64,000 bases of DNA from Mimachlamys varia (Eukaryota; Mollusca; Bivalvia; Pectinida; Pectinidae): NCBI GenBank assembly GCA_947623455.1, contig OX392533.1:30440229-30504228 (forward strand). The letters are read 5' to 3'. The notes beneath the pieces were generated by a model that was given only the letters and a program-made list of their open reading frames with translations, was not told the origin of the DNA and searched no databases. Position numbers and translations under genes: made by a program. This document shows, in pieces, positions 44,800-58,000 of this stretch. How positions within the stretch are numbered: position 1 is the first letter of the stretch; each line of letters begins with the position of its first letter.

Positions 44800-45545
44800 G
44801 ATTTTCGTCGAATTTAATACAAAGGTCACATATGCATCAAAGGTCAAGGTCACATTTTATATCTTTTAACTGCATCACATTTTGCTATGACAAAATGAAG
44901 CAACTGTGGCCAAAATAACTTTATAGGACAGTATGAAGCAGAGTTGTCAGTAATATAACGAGGTTTCAACAGAACAACCCGCAAGGTCATCGGATCAAAG
45001 ATCAAGTCAACGAAATTATGCTGGTCAGATAACATAGTGTGGCCCTTCCTAGCGTGTCAGTATGTACGGTTTGCTTGAATTTTGCTTGCAACCAATTTGT
45101 AACTAATTTACAATTGTTGACTGTAGTAGCTTCAGAATGTTTAGGGCTTCATAAAGAACCATCCGAACATCGAAATAAAAGGATTCCTGTGCCTATCAAA
45201 CTAAAACTTCATACAGTAGTTACTTAATGGCAGCCAGTGCTTGGGATTGTTTTCCTTGTCTGAGGGTCACAGGTCAAGGTCGCTATTACTATAAATAGAA
45301 CCGACATACGAAATGAGGTTTCCGTGCTATAACTTGGGTTTCCTTTGGTCTATCTGACAAGCTCAAATTCATACAGTGCTTCATACTTAAAACCATTGTA
45401 TGGAAACTTGCGATCCAGGTGGTCAGAAGGTCAATGATAACGGTCAGCGGTACCAAAAAAAGGAACTGATTTTCAAAATAAGGTTTCTGTAAGATAATTT
45501 GAATTCCTTTGGGCCTCTTCGATTCATGTTTATTAAAAATATATT
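44800..45545 (+). repeat. Dispersed repeat with AAGGTCAAGGTCA motifs
   Basis: Degenerate units of about 200 bp contain AAAGGTCAAGGTCAC, CACAGGTCAAGGTCG and following AAATGAGGTTTCCGTGCTAT-type segments. Such internally repeated sequence is common in mollusc intergenic DNA. The ORF at 44628-44918 overlaps it and is not supported. Confidence 0.4.
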
Positions 45546-45764
45546 AAAGTGCACTTCCTCGATATAATCTGTTATATTTTGGTTACTCCAATATCTCCTT
45601 TACATGTTGGTCTTATGTTGCAACGCTCGTGTCCTTAAAATGAATTCCATCTCCATGTCATATAGTTTGGTTTCTGGGTGCAAGCTTCGAAGGTGTAGTG
45701 TTTTGTGGTGTATGCAATATATTTGACCGTCGGAGGCACACATATCTTAGAGAAAAAGTCTATA

Positions 45765-46235
45765 TTTGGATTCAACGATTATTTGTTCTAATTGTTTAAA
45801 ATCAATTTTAAGAGCAGAAAACAAAAGTTAACTGGCTTTAACCTTACTAGTTAGATATCAATGCTGGTATGCGGCAAGGTTCGATATTCGGGCCACTTAT
45901 ATTGATTAGTTGATTAGAATTAAGCTGTTTGTTGAAGACCCATTAATATACATCATGGTTTACTTAACCTTCCTTATATACAGTTGAGCGACTGAAGAGT
46001 GACTCAGAAAGAAAGATATTGACTAAACTTTTTATAATAGGTTTCAATTATAGGGAAAATCGAGTGTATGACGATGCCAAGAACACGATATTTTCCTATC
46101 AAACTTGGCTTCTATCTCAGTATTATCCACCGAGAAGGACCAACTCTCGTTACTCTTTTAGGGAAAGAAGCTGGGCCAGACATATTGATGATATCATTAG
46201 TAAGGCATGGAAAGTAATTACTAAACTTTGAAACA
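45765..46235 (+). pseudogene. LINE reverse-transcriptase relic
   Basis: Fragments in different frames match the RT core of non-LTR retrotransposons: INAGMRQGSIFGPLIL (canonical AGVPQGS-LGPLLF), then KLFVEDPLIYIMV (canonical KLFADDT-LY), then, in the 46019-46231 ORF, SWARHIDDIISKAW (canonical W--HI--I--KA). The catalytic FADD box is altered to FVED and a stop follows GPLIL, so it is dead. Confidence 0.7.
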
Positions 46236-46240
46236 AAACG

Positions 46241-49200
46241 TAAAGATTGTGAAACACCCTAAAGTGTAAGAGGACAAAATTCTACCATATTGGCAAGTAA
46301 GCTTCTCTTTGTGCGAGATAATTCGATTCTGGGACGCGCTTCGTATACATTTGTAGTTCGGCAACAACAAGCAGTTATGGTTATTGGTTAAATGGATGTC
46401 CGTTCGTACGAAGATAAAATTATTTTAATATGCGTTTTTGAAGAAGGTTGTTGATGGTGTTAAGGACATCCTAATTACATGTTATGAATATGTGCACAGG
46501 CATTAGAAAACAATAAAAATGTTAGGTGAGAAGAGTAGGTCACGAAAGAGAGTTCAGAGAAACTTAAAACAAGATTTTTTGTCAGGGGTTTTATAAGCAC
46601 ATTTACATATATAGACGCTATCTTACTGGGAACGAGGTAATAAACTCTTTAACCTATGAATGGTTCTAGTCAGCAAATTGATTTTAACTCAAAATTCCAT
46701 CTTTTTAATTAGATTCTCTTTATCTTCAATTTAATTTTCAATGATTTTTTAAAACTAGCTTATTCCATTTTTAAAACTAAGCTCTTTTACTAACTTTTAA
46801 CAATTTTACAAGTACATTAATGTTGTATGTGATTTTAAAACACAATGTCAGTTGTAATTAAAGAGTCTGAAACTGTACATGGCCTTTTTGTCATTTCTCA
46901 AAAAGTGGTGATTTAATTAAGAGACCAACTGTCATATGTGACCTTTTTTCTTGGATCCCTTGGATGGTCTCTTAAAACAATTTTGACTGTATACGCATAA
47001 AAGATACAAGAATTTTAATTTAAAGTCGCATATTTAAAACAATAATTATTAGCACTGTATACTATTATTGCGATAAATAACATGACAGGGATAACAATAT
47101 GTAGGTAAAGCAAACTGATATTGGTCTCTAGCAATATTGTTCTTGCTTATTTGTTTGTAGCAGATTATTACCAACGCGAAGCACAATTTTGTGTAAAATA
47201 TATACTGCTGACGTCATTACCTTAGCCGAGCAAGCATTCGATATGGAGAAAAGAAACATTTCAAAAGGGGAATTTCAATTAACAAATCATCCCCAAAGTT
47301 TCTCGAGTATTCTGACTATTGACATACTTTCTACCCCCAATAAGGAATTTCTGTCATAACAACAGTATAGGTGATATACTGTAATGATTGCAATATATGA
47401 GGGCAGTTACTTCTTTTGTATTGTTTCTGTCGATGGACATTACGCTGAATATTTTTCATCTTTTCGATCAAAGTTACCTCCCTTTTATTATGTATGGATT
47501 AATGTTTACACTTCGGTAAGTGTACCCGTTGTCAGTATAATGTGTTTTGTCCTGCAGCAACCACAGACATCGGCCGATGACTACTGCTGCATAAACCACT
47601 GCTTTATCCGTCAATACAAATTGCTGTATCCGTCAATACGTTGCACGTGAACTTTCCCGGTTCTGACGCGACTGCGAAATGTAAAAGTATTTCTTGATTG
47701 ACGTATGAATTTATCACGGAATTAAACGGTTGATTATCGGAAATTAAATGTATAGGTGTAATATTTTCATACACAAATGCGGTAAGTTACTCCATGTTGA
47801 CTTAAAAAGAATAGAACTATATCGTATTGTGTCTTGTCTTTCTGAAAGTAGTAACTAGGCCTGAATGGATATTTTCTTACGCGACATAGACAGTGCATGG
47901 CTTCAATGGAATAAAAGGTAAACAAATGTCGTTTTTGCTTTGTTTAATGTGAATTTCTGTGTTAAATGATTGCAGGATAAACATAATACATGGTAAGTAT
48001 CTTAAAATACAAGGATTATTTTTGACTCGGGACGAAAAGACGAAGATGGCTCGACATCTCGGCTTTTCTAACCTTCGACAAAATAAACCTTGTATTGTAA
48101 CATCCTAACCATGTTTTCTCTATCTGCTAGGGGCCTTCGGCAGTACAATATGATATATACATTTGTACTTCAGTGTTTTAGCACTTTGGTCGACAAAAGA
48201 TCCGGACTATCGCTAGAAGGCTTACATGAATATAACGCATCCTCCCAAATACACACGCTCTGAACACAAACACCCACATTGCATTCACCGGAAAGCCCTG
48301 CTTTAATATGACTGACGTTAATCAGTGAAAATGGTCATGCATGGTTTGTTATGGTTTCACTGTACTCATTTGTTTTGAATCATGTACAATCAAATTTGCC
48401 AAACTATACAGACATGGTATATCGATCGCTATTTAATCTTGAGTAATCAGTAAATCATTTATCACTATAGAAACTAAAGTGGTTGTCTTTGGTATTATGG
48501 TCATGTAACGGAAATGACGTCACATTCACAAATTGAAATATCGTCAGCAAGGTCAGATGCTTGTTTAAACATCATCATTGTTTTGTCTCCGTGTCAGTTA
48601 CATAACAAATAGAATAGATTGAAATGTTGTGCGCCTATAATACGTGAACTATAGAAGTTATGTAAACAAATAACAAAAACATTCATTATGATAGCAAAAT
48701 GTATTGTTATAAAAACCGTTCTTGAAAAAAAACTATGCATACATGACAATGTAAAAGATATGTCGATAGAATTTATCTGAGATTTATCAATTTAATTAAA
48801 TTATTTCATTTTTAATCAAACAGTACTCCCATACAAGATGAAACAGAATCATCAGTTCGGAATGATGATCTTGCATTGTTTGCTGTTCTTCCGTAGAAAC
48901 AGCTACTCCGGATTGATCGTATCCAATATCCGAACGATAACTCATTGCGAAAGTACGCACGCTAATTGTATAGGCCTATCCCAAAAGTGTTGTTATTCCC
49001 CTTGATTAGCCAAAATGGTGGATACAAGATGGATTTCCGGGAAGAGTTTTTGTGATTATTTGGCGCCATGTCACAATCGGATGACGTCATTTCCATTATG
49101 ATATCATAATTACAAGGCGTGAATCTGTTTCAAAAACACTTCCCAGCATAGCCATGGTATGGGAAACAAGGGAGACAACAACACTTTTAAGATAGGCCTA

Positions 49201-49704
49201 TAATACGGAGACATATTGAACTTCAAATATTTACCTTTTGGTGAATTCGATCAATCTGGAACGACTGTGTGTGTATGTTAGTATTGACAATATTAAAACA
49301 AATCAAGGATGTTAATCGATACATACAACTGCATAGGAATCGGAAAAACAAGCTTGGAGCTTCTATCCCAGTTTGTTACAATTCCTTTCCCAAATACATT
49401 TCAATTCATGTAACGTGCTAGTATGAAAAAATATTATTTTTAAAATGTTTACTTCAAATGATGTAAAGTATGTTTCCGTTATTTTTTAACTTGCGATGTA
49501 TGGGTAAATTAAAGAATACGAGATAATTCCAATTTGTCATTTGCTTTCTAATAGCAAGTGAATTTCGTACTAAATATATAAAGTATTGTTATTTTTCTAG
49601 TTTTCTCGATTTTTAGCTTGGATTATTGACCGTTCAGTATTGTCTGGTTTATTAGCCTATTAGGGTAACTGGTACCGTTGCTTTAATTAAAATCAGACAG
49701 AAGA
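46241..49704. other. No gene recognised
   Basis: AT-rich intergenic DNA. Short ORFs (for example 47384-47650, 88 codons) show no family or splice context. TGACGTCA occurs at 47209, 48515 and 49082. Confidence 0.4.
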
Positions 49705-49925
49705 GGCTTTTTAAGGTGGATAACGCATTTGTCTTTCACCGAGGCGGTCAGGGTTCGATTCCCCGATTGGGTGTGAAAATTATGGGTTAACCTGGCCGAT
49801 CATTTTGGTTAATCCGGGCACTCCGGTTTCCTCCCACAACTACCACCCCCCGCCCCGCACCAACATAATGGCCAACACGAATGACTAATATATGTCGAAA
49901 TAATCATAATTGATATAAAAAGGAG
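49705..49925 (+). mobile_element. tRNA-derived SINE, diverged second copy
   Basis: GTGGATAACGCATTTGTCTT, B box GGTTCGATTCC, then GGGCACTCCGGTTTCCTCCC and a terminal A-rich tail. It matches 16755-16989 over its whole length with more substitutions. Confidence 0.75.
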
Positions 49926-49929
49926 CAAC

Positions 49930-52900
49930 CAAATTGACTGGGAGTGACTTCCCTTGTCAACGTTAGTTTTCATGTTTTTCGGCTCATTCCTGTATTATTG
50001 TGTTACCTGCTTTCTTTAAAACGTTGGCCCCAAGTCGTTCTGTATTAAAAAATGGGAATATTTCGAATAACTATCAAATTTTCGAAAGGCACTGCAACAG
50101 GTGACTTTTAAAAGAACATTTCCTTTAAGGTTGCAAAACCATTTTTTTGTGTGTATGGTTTTAATGGTAATATTATAATAAAATTTTATGGCAATTTATA
50201 CCTTAAAATCCAACATTAAGTCTGTTCATCTCACTTTCAAGTTTTCTAAGCGAAAATTGGTGGACATAAAACACTATACTTTTCTTAGTAACATCTAAAT
50301 ATTTGTGCTTCTGTTATTTTCAAAGCTTGTATAAATATTTGGAACTCGAATTTCACAATTTTCTCTACTTTTTCTATACCTAATCCAAATATATACATAA
50401 TACACTACATCTAGACAATATTGTTCACAGAACAAACTACTACACATATCGATCACATGGTATCGAATATGATAAAATTTATGCATAAAATTAAGTAAAA
50501 ATCTATCAGTCACGTTCTCTGTACCCAGGCATATTCCATGACGAAATTGAAGGCTTATGGTAAGTTGATTGTACTTCTCCACTGAAGTTCATCCTGCTTC
50601 TAAACCTGCCAGTTTAACCTTTATGCTGACGCGAGATTGTTTTGTAATAAATCAAAGTACATGTATTATACAAGGCTCCTTATTCCGTGGCTCGCACAGA
50701 ATCTTCAATTTAGTCATGAAATATTTTATTTTCCGGTTACATCATCATTCCTTAACTTCAGTACATCTTATTATGTTTAAAAAAAACTAAAGGAACGCAT
50801 TGCATATGTAAAGGGGGAGAAACTTTCCTTAAATTCTGTAATGCTTCTTAAATAGAGATTTTAAGTTAAGGAACGTTTATGAAACTTTTGTCTGGAGTGT
50901 AAAAAACTCAGTAGAGCAGTATTTTATTGATAAAGTATTACAGCAGTGGAACTCTTTTGTAAATCTTAAATATTCTTGTTTTGCCATGATTCCATTAAAT
51001 GCACACACAGACAAGGCTTTGTTTCTGTAACGCACACAGATGTAATGGATGTAACACGTTTCGTACGAGTAGTCTCCCTTAGCATCTCCAGAAATCCCTG
51101 AGGTTTATCATTCAATTAACAAATTCCAAAAAAATGTTATTCATAAATCCATTTTAAAGATATCTTCTTGTGGAACTGTTTTGTAAAAAAATGACACATG
51201 TAAATACAAGCTAGGATGCATCATTCAGATAAAACAAACATCGATGAAAGGCAATATTATATTACTTAATTCATATAAACATTCACCGCCAGAGACACAT
51301 TTAAACTCTATCGATTCAAGGGCTGGTATGTTCAATTTACAAGTTCAGATGTGAGTGAGTCAAGGATTCGTGTAATAGTGCAGAAGAAAATAGGGAATGG
51401 TACGGTGTCTATTTCTTGGCCCGCTTTACCTTTGACCCTGACACGAGATTTAGACATTTAAACAGTTAATGCCCGGAACTGCTGCCAGGGCCAGAGGAAA
51501 TTCGGGCCTATGTATTTCTGTACGTAAAGCAAATTCCTTTGGATGCCGTCACCTACCTTTAAAAAAAGGTCCCGCTGTTGTCTAGAAAGCTAAATTGGTT
51601 TAAACGACAGCATACTATTAAGAAATAATTTATTTTACTTCTTGTTATGGCAAAAAGAACTTCTCGTTTTCTTTAGGGGCCGCATCTTCAAGGAGTTCCA
51701 AATTTAACAAAATTCCTATCAACGAAAAAAGAACACTTTGAAGATACGTTAACAATAAAATATTTAACATTTAGTTTTAGTAATGTGAAAAATGGTGTAG
51801 AGTTCTGGTACTAATCGCCTGCGGGGAAAAAACCCTTTACTCTTTAATTTGTTTCAGTTGAAGGTAGACTTAATAATAGACAAAATAAATCATAAAAGCA
51901 CTAGCAGATTACGGATATGCATTAAACCGACAAGAACAATAACCATAAGTATATACATATATTTATCAGAAATAGGGCAAATGATAAAAAAAAAAAAAAA
52001 ATCATATTTCATTGTAGCATTTATCTGATGCATATACGTTTATGATATGCTGTTGAATACAAGAAATAAATATATACAAAGATATAAAATATTAATGTCT
52101 TATAAGTAGATGGTGAAACAAAAATTATCGAAATTTATATACATGTATAGCGTTGTTTATTTCATAAAAAATGATGGACAATTAAAGAGTGTTATTATTA
52201 TAGTTAATACATCACTTGTAGCCTCGCCTACGCTCTCCACACCCCTGGTGTATGTCAGAAAAAACATGAAGACTCACTAGTCCCATTTTTTATATATATA
52301 TATAAATGCATCTGGCGGTCGCATAACGGTAAAAGTGACTTGCCTTGAAGTCGGATGTCTCTTCTTTGTGTTCCTTCAAGGGACAAAACAACATAAAGCT
52401 AATAGTAAGACTACGAGTGTTTTCAACTTTGCTATTACATATTTCAGAAGATAAGAGAGCGAATGTGAGCGTAAACGCTCAAGCTTGGAGGATTGCCTTT
52501 ATATGCCTTCAGGTCACAGGGACTCGGCACGATTAACATGTCATTAACATCGTAAACAGTAACACCATCATACAATTATTATGTTTTTCTAAAATCAGTA
52601 AAAATATATAGACACCCAACCAATGCTGACTTATGAGATACTATAGCAAATGTTCAACCAAATCCTCTATCAAAATGAAGTATTTTCAAGCTGGCAGGTT
52701 AATAAGTCCAATCATAAAATGTACATGTAATAATGTTTAATTTTTATTTATCTTAAAAAGTTATCACATAAAATGCTTAAAAAAACCAATGTTATCATAT
52801 ATTATATATTTGGAGCGTCAGCTGAAAAAGCGTGCCTAGTCCCTGTATTTCAGTTCGTGACTCAATGAGTTTTGAAGCAAGAATGCGTTTATTGCCTTAT

Positions 52901-54868
52901 ATTTTACATTGCAACGTATTGCTACGGTATACTATTGAAGAATACTGGTATTATATCCGAATAGAATATTCTAACGAAGCATTGCAGGCTGCAGAAGAAG
53001 GTACTTTGGAAAGAACTATGTAATAACACGAATTCTATTTATGCACAATACTTTAAGAATCATTGTTGTTGTCCTTTATGATAGATTTCAATTCGGTCTT
53101 AAAAGGCCTTAAAAATTGCCTGGTACAAAATGTCTTAAACTACAGGATAATAAAGGAAACACGTATATAACATCCATACATAAACGAGGGACCGTACGTG
53201 TTAAATGCCAAAACTAAATACATTAAATCAATAATATATCATCAATATTAGCATGAGAAAATATCACATGTACTTCAAATTTTAAAAACATCAGCATAAT
53301 TCATAATAAAGCTCATATTCTAAAATATTTTATTAACTGAATATGAAAAAATGTATCAATGCAATTTTATGCAACAAATTATGATTTAGTCTTGTTTGGA
53401 ACAAACATTTCTGTTGGCTTTGAAACGCATGTTATCAACGTAGACGTAAAAAATGATGTCGCCGGGCTGATGCAGCAGTGTGATGATTTGTAAGAGGAAA
53501 GAGTCCATCACTGAAGTGAATGTTCGCAGGGTAAAGATTAAGATATAAGGATTAGCTTGAATGTATTTTTTTTATATTATGGGGTTATAACACAACAAAT
53601 CGGAATGTACTCTCATCAAACAGTCGGGTTTTTAGTGTTATATCTCCATAACAAAAAATAAATTCTAGTGAATCCTAAGATAAAGGGCCACGTGTTTCAG
53701 TCAAACATTTAATAGTTGTTCATTTGCATGTCAGAATATTCACGTTTTATTTACAAATTAAATGTGCTGAAAAATGTTTTCGATGATTTTTTTAACGTTG
53801 ATTTCTTAAAATGTTGTTCACTATACAAAACTATTCTATTGTTGTATGGATTTTATACTGATATTTTAATGTGAATAGTTCTAAAACAAATCTTTCAAAC
53901 AAAAACCATTTCATTAATGACTAAACTAAAGCCGAACTAACATCACATTAAAACGTACTACATCATTACCTGGTGATTAAGACAGAAATAAGTCATTAAA
54001 ACAAAAGCTGCCGTCAACACTTAACGTGTATAGTATTACAAGTATAACAGTTCGCTTATACGACTCACACGAGTCTAGCATATAAAAATATAAAAGTTCT
54101 ACCCCAGGACGTACGAGTTGTTACTTTACTTACACCAAACATCTTAACTTTACATACATACAAACTAGTTTGCCCCGTTTCCCCTTTCGGACCTAGGAGT
54201 CTTGGTAAATATTTAACATGGAATTTGTTTGATACATATTTTTGCAAAAGCATTAATAATAATCTCGTTTATTTGTTGGTTATTTCCATTAAACTATTTC
54301 GGCTGCAACATGGTTTAAGAGGTAGGTGTAGATATTCTTCAGCTAGTGAAAAATTTAAATTCTATGACGTCTTGTCAAACATTGAAATGACGTCACGATT
54401 TACGATCTAAATTTACAGCCACAACAAAAGTGAACAATATTAAAAAAGAAAAAAACAGGTGACTTGTTTCTAAGAAAAATCTCGAGAAAAAGTAGTTCCT
54501 GAGTTGTTTAGATGTTAGTGAGTATGCCTCACATAAGAGTGATATTAGTGATCAGTTTCCTCCCTCACTCCCACCGTAGTGATCCCGTTGCACCTCAACA
54601 CCGGAAATGGCGTTAATAGAACAAAATTTATAACAAACCCTAATAACGTAACAGTAGAAGAAATGAGATGACCAGGACGTTATGAGAATAAGATGTATGT
54701 AAACATAACTTTTTTATGCATAACTACCGTCAAATAACACGTTGCTTTAAAGATTAAGTGCAATTGATATCTCAAAGTGAGATAGAGATTATTGCCAAAG
54801 CAGATGTAGATAAAAAGCTAATATACTTAATTTGTATTAACTTCTAAACATATGAAGTGTAAGTAGTT
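49930..54868. other. Intergenic DNA downstream of the SLC6 gene; no gene recognised
   Basis: Contains a half copy of the 18.4-kb MITE at about 50820-50895 (TTAAATTCTGTAATGCTT, TTTTAAGTTAAGGAACGTTT) and a short TA run near 52294. ORFs of 60-95 codons at 50295-50582, 52345-52536 and 52832-53023 are unrecognised and isolated. Confidence 0.4.
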
Positions 54869-55024
54869 TCATAGAAAAGCGGTAGATTTTTCTACATCAA
54901 ACATTTCCTCAGCCTCTTCCTCTTCATCTGCAGCGATGATGACATTTCTGCACATTCCTTGTGATATCCAGGCCTTCGGGATCTGTTTCCTTTTCAGAAT
55001 GGGCGTTACTGCCGCTCGTAATCG
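54869..55024 (-). CDS. SLC6 last exon
   Basis: 52 codons including TGA (54871-54869). Acceptor CTATGTTTCAG ends at 55025. It encodes [19 protein letters not shown], the usual start of the cytosolic tail, then an acidic run (DEEEEAEEM) and the terminus KSTAFL. Confidence 0.85.
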   Translation of the reverse strand, partial: RLRAAVTPILKRKQIPKAWISQGMCRNVIIAADEEEEAEEMFDVEKSTAFL

Positions 55025-58000
55025 CTGAAACATAGGATGACATGGACATTCATGATAATTACTACATCAACCATTATATATCATCAAGCTTATGTCAAGG
55101 CTCAAGGCTAGTAAAAGTGGCAACTTGTCATTCCGCAAATTACTAATATTAACCTTAAATACCCAAGCATGCCCAGAGTTTTCTCCCTTTTCACTTCTTT
55201 AGGATTTCCTCTGTCACAACTTCCGGTGACGTCACGGGAAAGCGCCATAACAAGCTTTCTACAGGAGAAATGATGTTCAATTCTCGGTTACAAAACAAAA
55301 CACATCACAAATACTCTACTTATACTATATTTCATTTTTCTTTTATTTTTATATTTATTTTGTTTTTCATTTTTGTTTCAATACAGTATACTAGTCTTCA
55401 TTACATACCAACACGCTTAATCCATAGTATATACCAGGACAATACTTTATTTCTAACAAAGTATTGAAAGAACCTTACCCTTTGTGGTTTCGATCATATC
55501 AATGGTTCGAAAAGGATTGAGCTAGTTATCGTTAAACTTCTAGAAAAATCATAAAAGACAAACGCTATATACACATGCTGCACCTTCTACACAATATATA
55601 CAGTATGCAGAAAGATATTAATATCTGTTTCGTTCTTTTACGACTTGTCAATGATACCTGGGGTCAAAAGTTGAAAATCGAAATTTTCTAAATAACTGTA
55701 CAATGCATTAATTTATGATTATAGAAAAACAATGAGTACTGTATTATTTCGACTTGTGGACTAAAAAAGTGTGTATGTTATGAACCATGTAACTACTCAA
55801 ATGAGATTTAGTGTAGTACGGTTGGTACATGGTCTCGAATTGAATATAGATTCACTGTACATGGATCTCCAATGGGTAACTTTAATAATATCTAAAAGAA
55901 CTTGGTAGCATTGTATGGGGCTTAACTTTGCAAAATTACTATCATGTCAAAATATGCAACTCATTGGTGGAAAATCAAACTCCTGAACCCGACCTATGTT
56001 TTAATTTTCGTTAATTTATATTGAAGCGTACTATCATTTTTTTTCACGTCGATGTTTCAACGCAGAGCAATACTACACGAGTGCAGAAAAAGCTCCGAAT
56101 GACATCAATAATGCGGCGATGATTGCTTACAAATTACCTCAAATAGAGTTCCTTGAGTCTGCCGAAGCTTAATCACCATGATGATTGGAATACAAATCAT
56201 CGACGCCATTGCCAGCAAGATGCCAAAAGCTTCTCCAAGGGGAGGGTACTCGTAATTGCCAACCTTTGCGGACTTGAATGTTGACACTTGGAAAATAAAA
56301 ATTCCCTGAAAAACAAACAAAGGATATGTTCAATAAAAAGAAAGTTCCAAAATTGATCAACGAGATGATTTTTTACAACAAAGTTGATATTTGTTCATTT
56401 AAGGATCCGGGGCCCTGTTCCACTGCTCTGTGGTGTTTCCTTTGCATAGTAGCCTTTCCTTAAGGTTCCCTGCCACAAATCACAGTCTTTTTGTCCTGTA
56501 TTCAGTTACTTCCCCTTAACCACGTTTACTTCCGGCCAGATAACGGTAGCACAGTTTGCCCAGGATATAGTATCGTTGACCGGGAATCTTTATAGATTAG
56601 CGGAATTATATCGCATTTTAAGCCAGGTTTGAATTCCGGTCTAGCCTTGTTGAATGACCTACTGTTGATTTTTTCTATCTTAAAGTTTATGATTTTTATA
56701 AAACCCCTGCATGTTATAGATTGATTTTTCAAACCTTTAGTCATGCCAGATTAAAGAGTCTCCGATACGTAATTACGCTTTGGCATTGGTACGGGGATCC
56801 TTAATTTTACTTTGCAATACTGTAAGCGCACTAACCTAACTTGAACAGATTAAAACGTACTGAAGATTCGGTTTACTCACTTTACTTGCTGTAGAAAGAA
56901 ACACACATCAACAATAATAATTTAGCGGAATGTTTTTAGCGCGAATATTGGTAAAATAATATTACCTCTAAATTTACATTAATTTTTGTAATTATTGAAT
57001 CATACATACTTATATTATCATCAAGTGCAAGAAAATAAAACTAACAACCACTTATTGTACTTAAGTAAATGGAAATTCATTTGACACTTTAAAGGCGGAG
57101 TTGTCTCGAGGTTTAAATGAACAGCACAGCTCCAGAGTTAATGTTTCTGTGAGTACGAGACAGTACAGCTCCAGAGTTAATGTTTCTGTGAGTACGAGAC
57201 AGTACAGCTCCAGAGTTAATGTTTCTGTGAGTATGAGACAGTACAGCTCCAGAGTTAATGTTTCTGTGAGTATGAGACAGTACAGCTCCAGAGTTAATGT
57301 TTCTGTGAGTATGAGACAGTACAGCTCCAGAGTTAATGTTTCTATGAGTATGAGACAGTACAGCTCCAGAGTTAATGTTTCTGTGAGTATGAGACAGTAC
57401 AGCTCCAGAGTTAATGTTTCTGTGAGTATGAGACAGTACAGCTCCAGAGTTAATGTTTCTGTGAGTACGAGACAGTACAGCTCCAGAGTTAATGTTTCTG
57501 TGAGTCTGAGACAGTACAGCTCCAGAGTTAATGTTTCTGTGAGTACGAGACAGTACAGCTCCAGAGTTAATGTTTCTGTGAGTACGAGACAGTACAGCTC
57601 CAGAGTTAATGTTTCTGTGAGTACGAGACAGTACAGCTCCAGAGTTAATGTTTCTGTGAGTCTGAGACAGTACAGCTCCAGAGTTAATGTTTCTGTGAGT
57701 ACGAGACAGTACAGCTCCAGAGTTAATGTTTCTGTGAGTACGAGACAGTACAGCTCCAGAGTTAATGTTTCTGTGAGTATGAGACAGTACAGCTCCAGAG
57801 TTAATGTTTCTGTGAGTATGAGACAGTACAGCTCCGGAATCAACGTTTCTGTGAGTCTGAGACAGTACAGCTCCAGAGTTAATGTTTCAGTGAGTATGAG
57901 ACAGTACAGCTCCAGAGTTAATGTTTCTATGAGTATGAGACAGTACAGCTCCAGAGTTAATGTTTCTGTGAGTATGAGACAGTACAGCTCCAGAGTTAAT

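Noticed and set aside
52318..52375. tRNA-like GGTCGCATAACGGTAAAAG sequence
   Set aside because: A-box-like only; there is no B box downstream and no cloverleaf.
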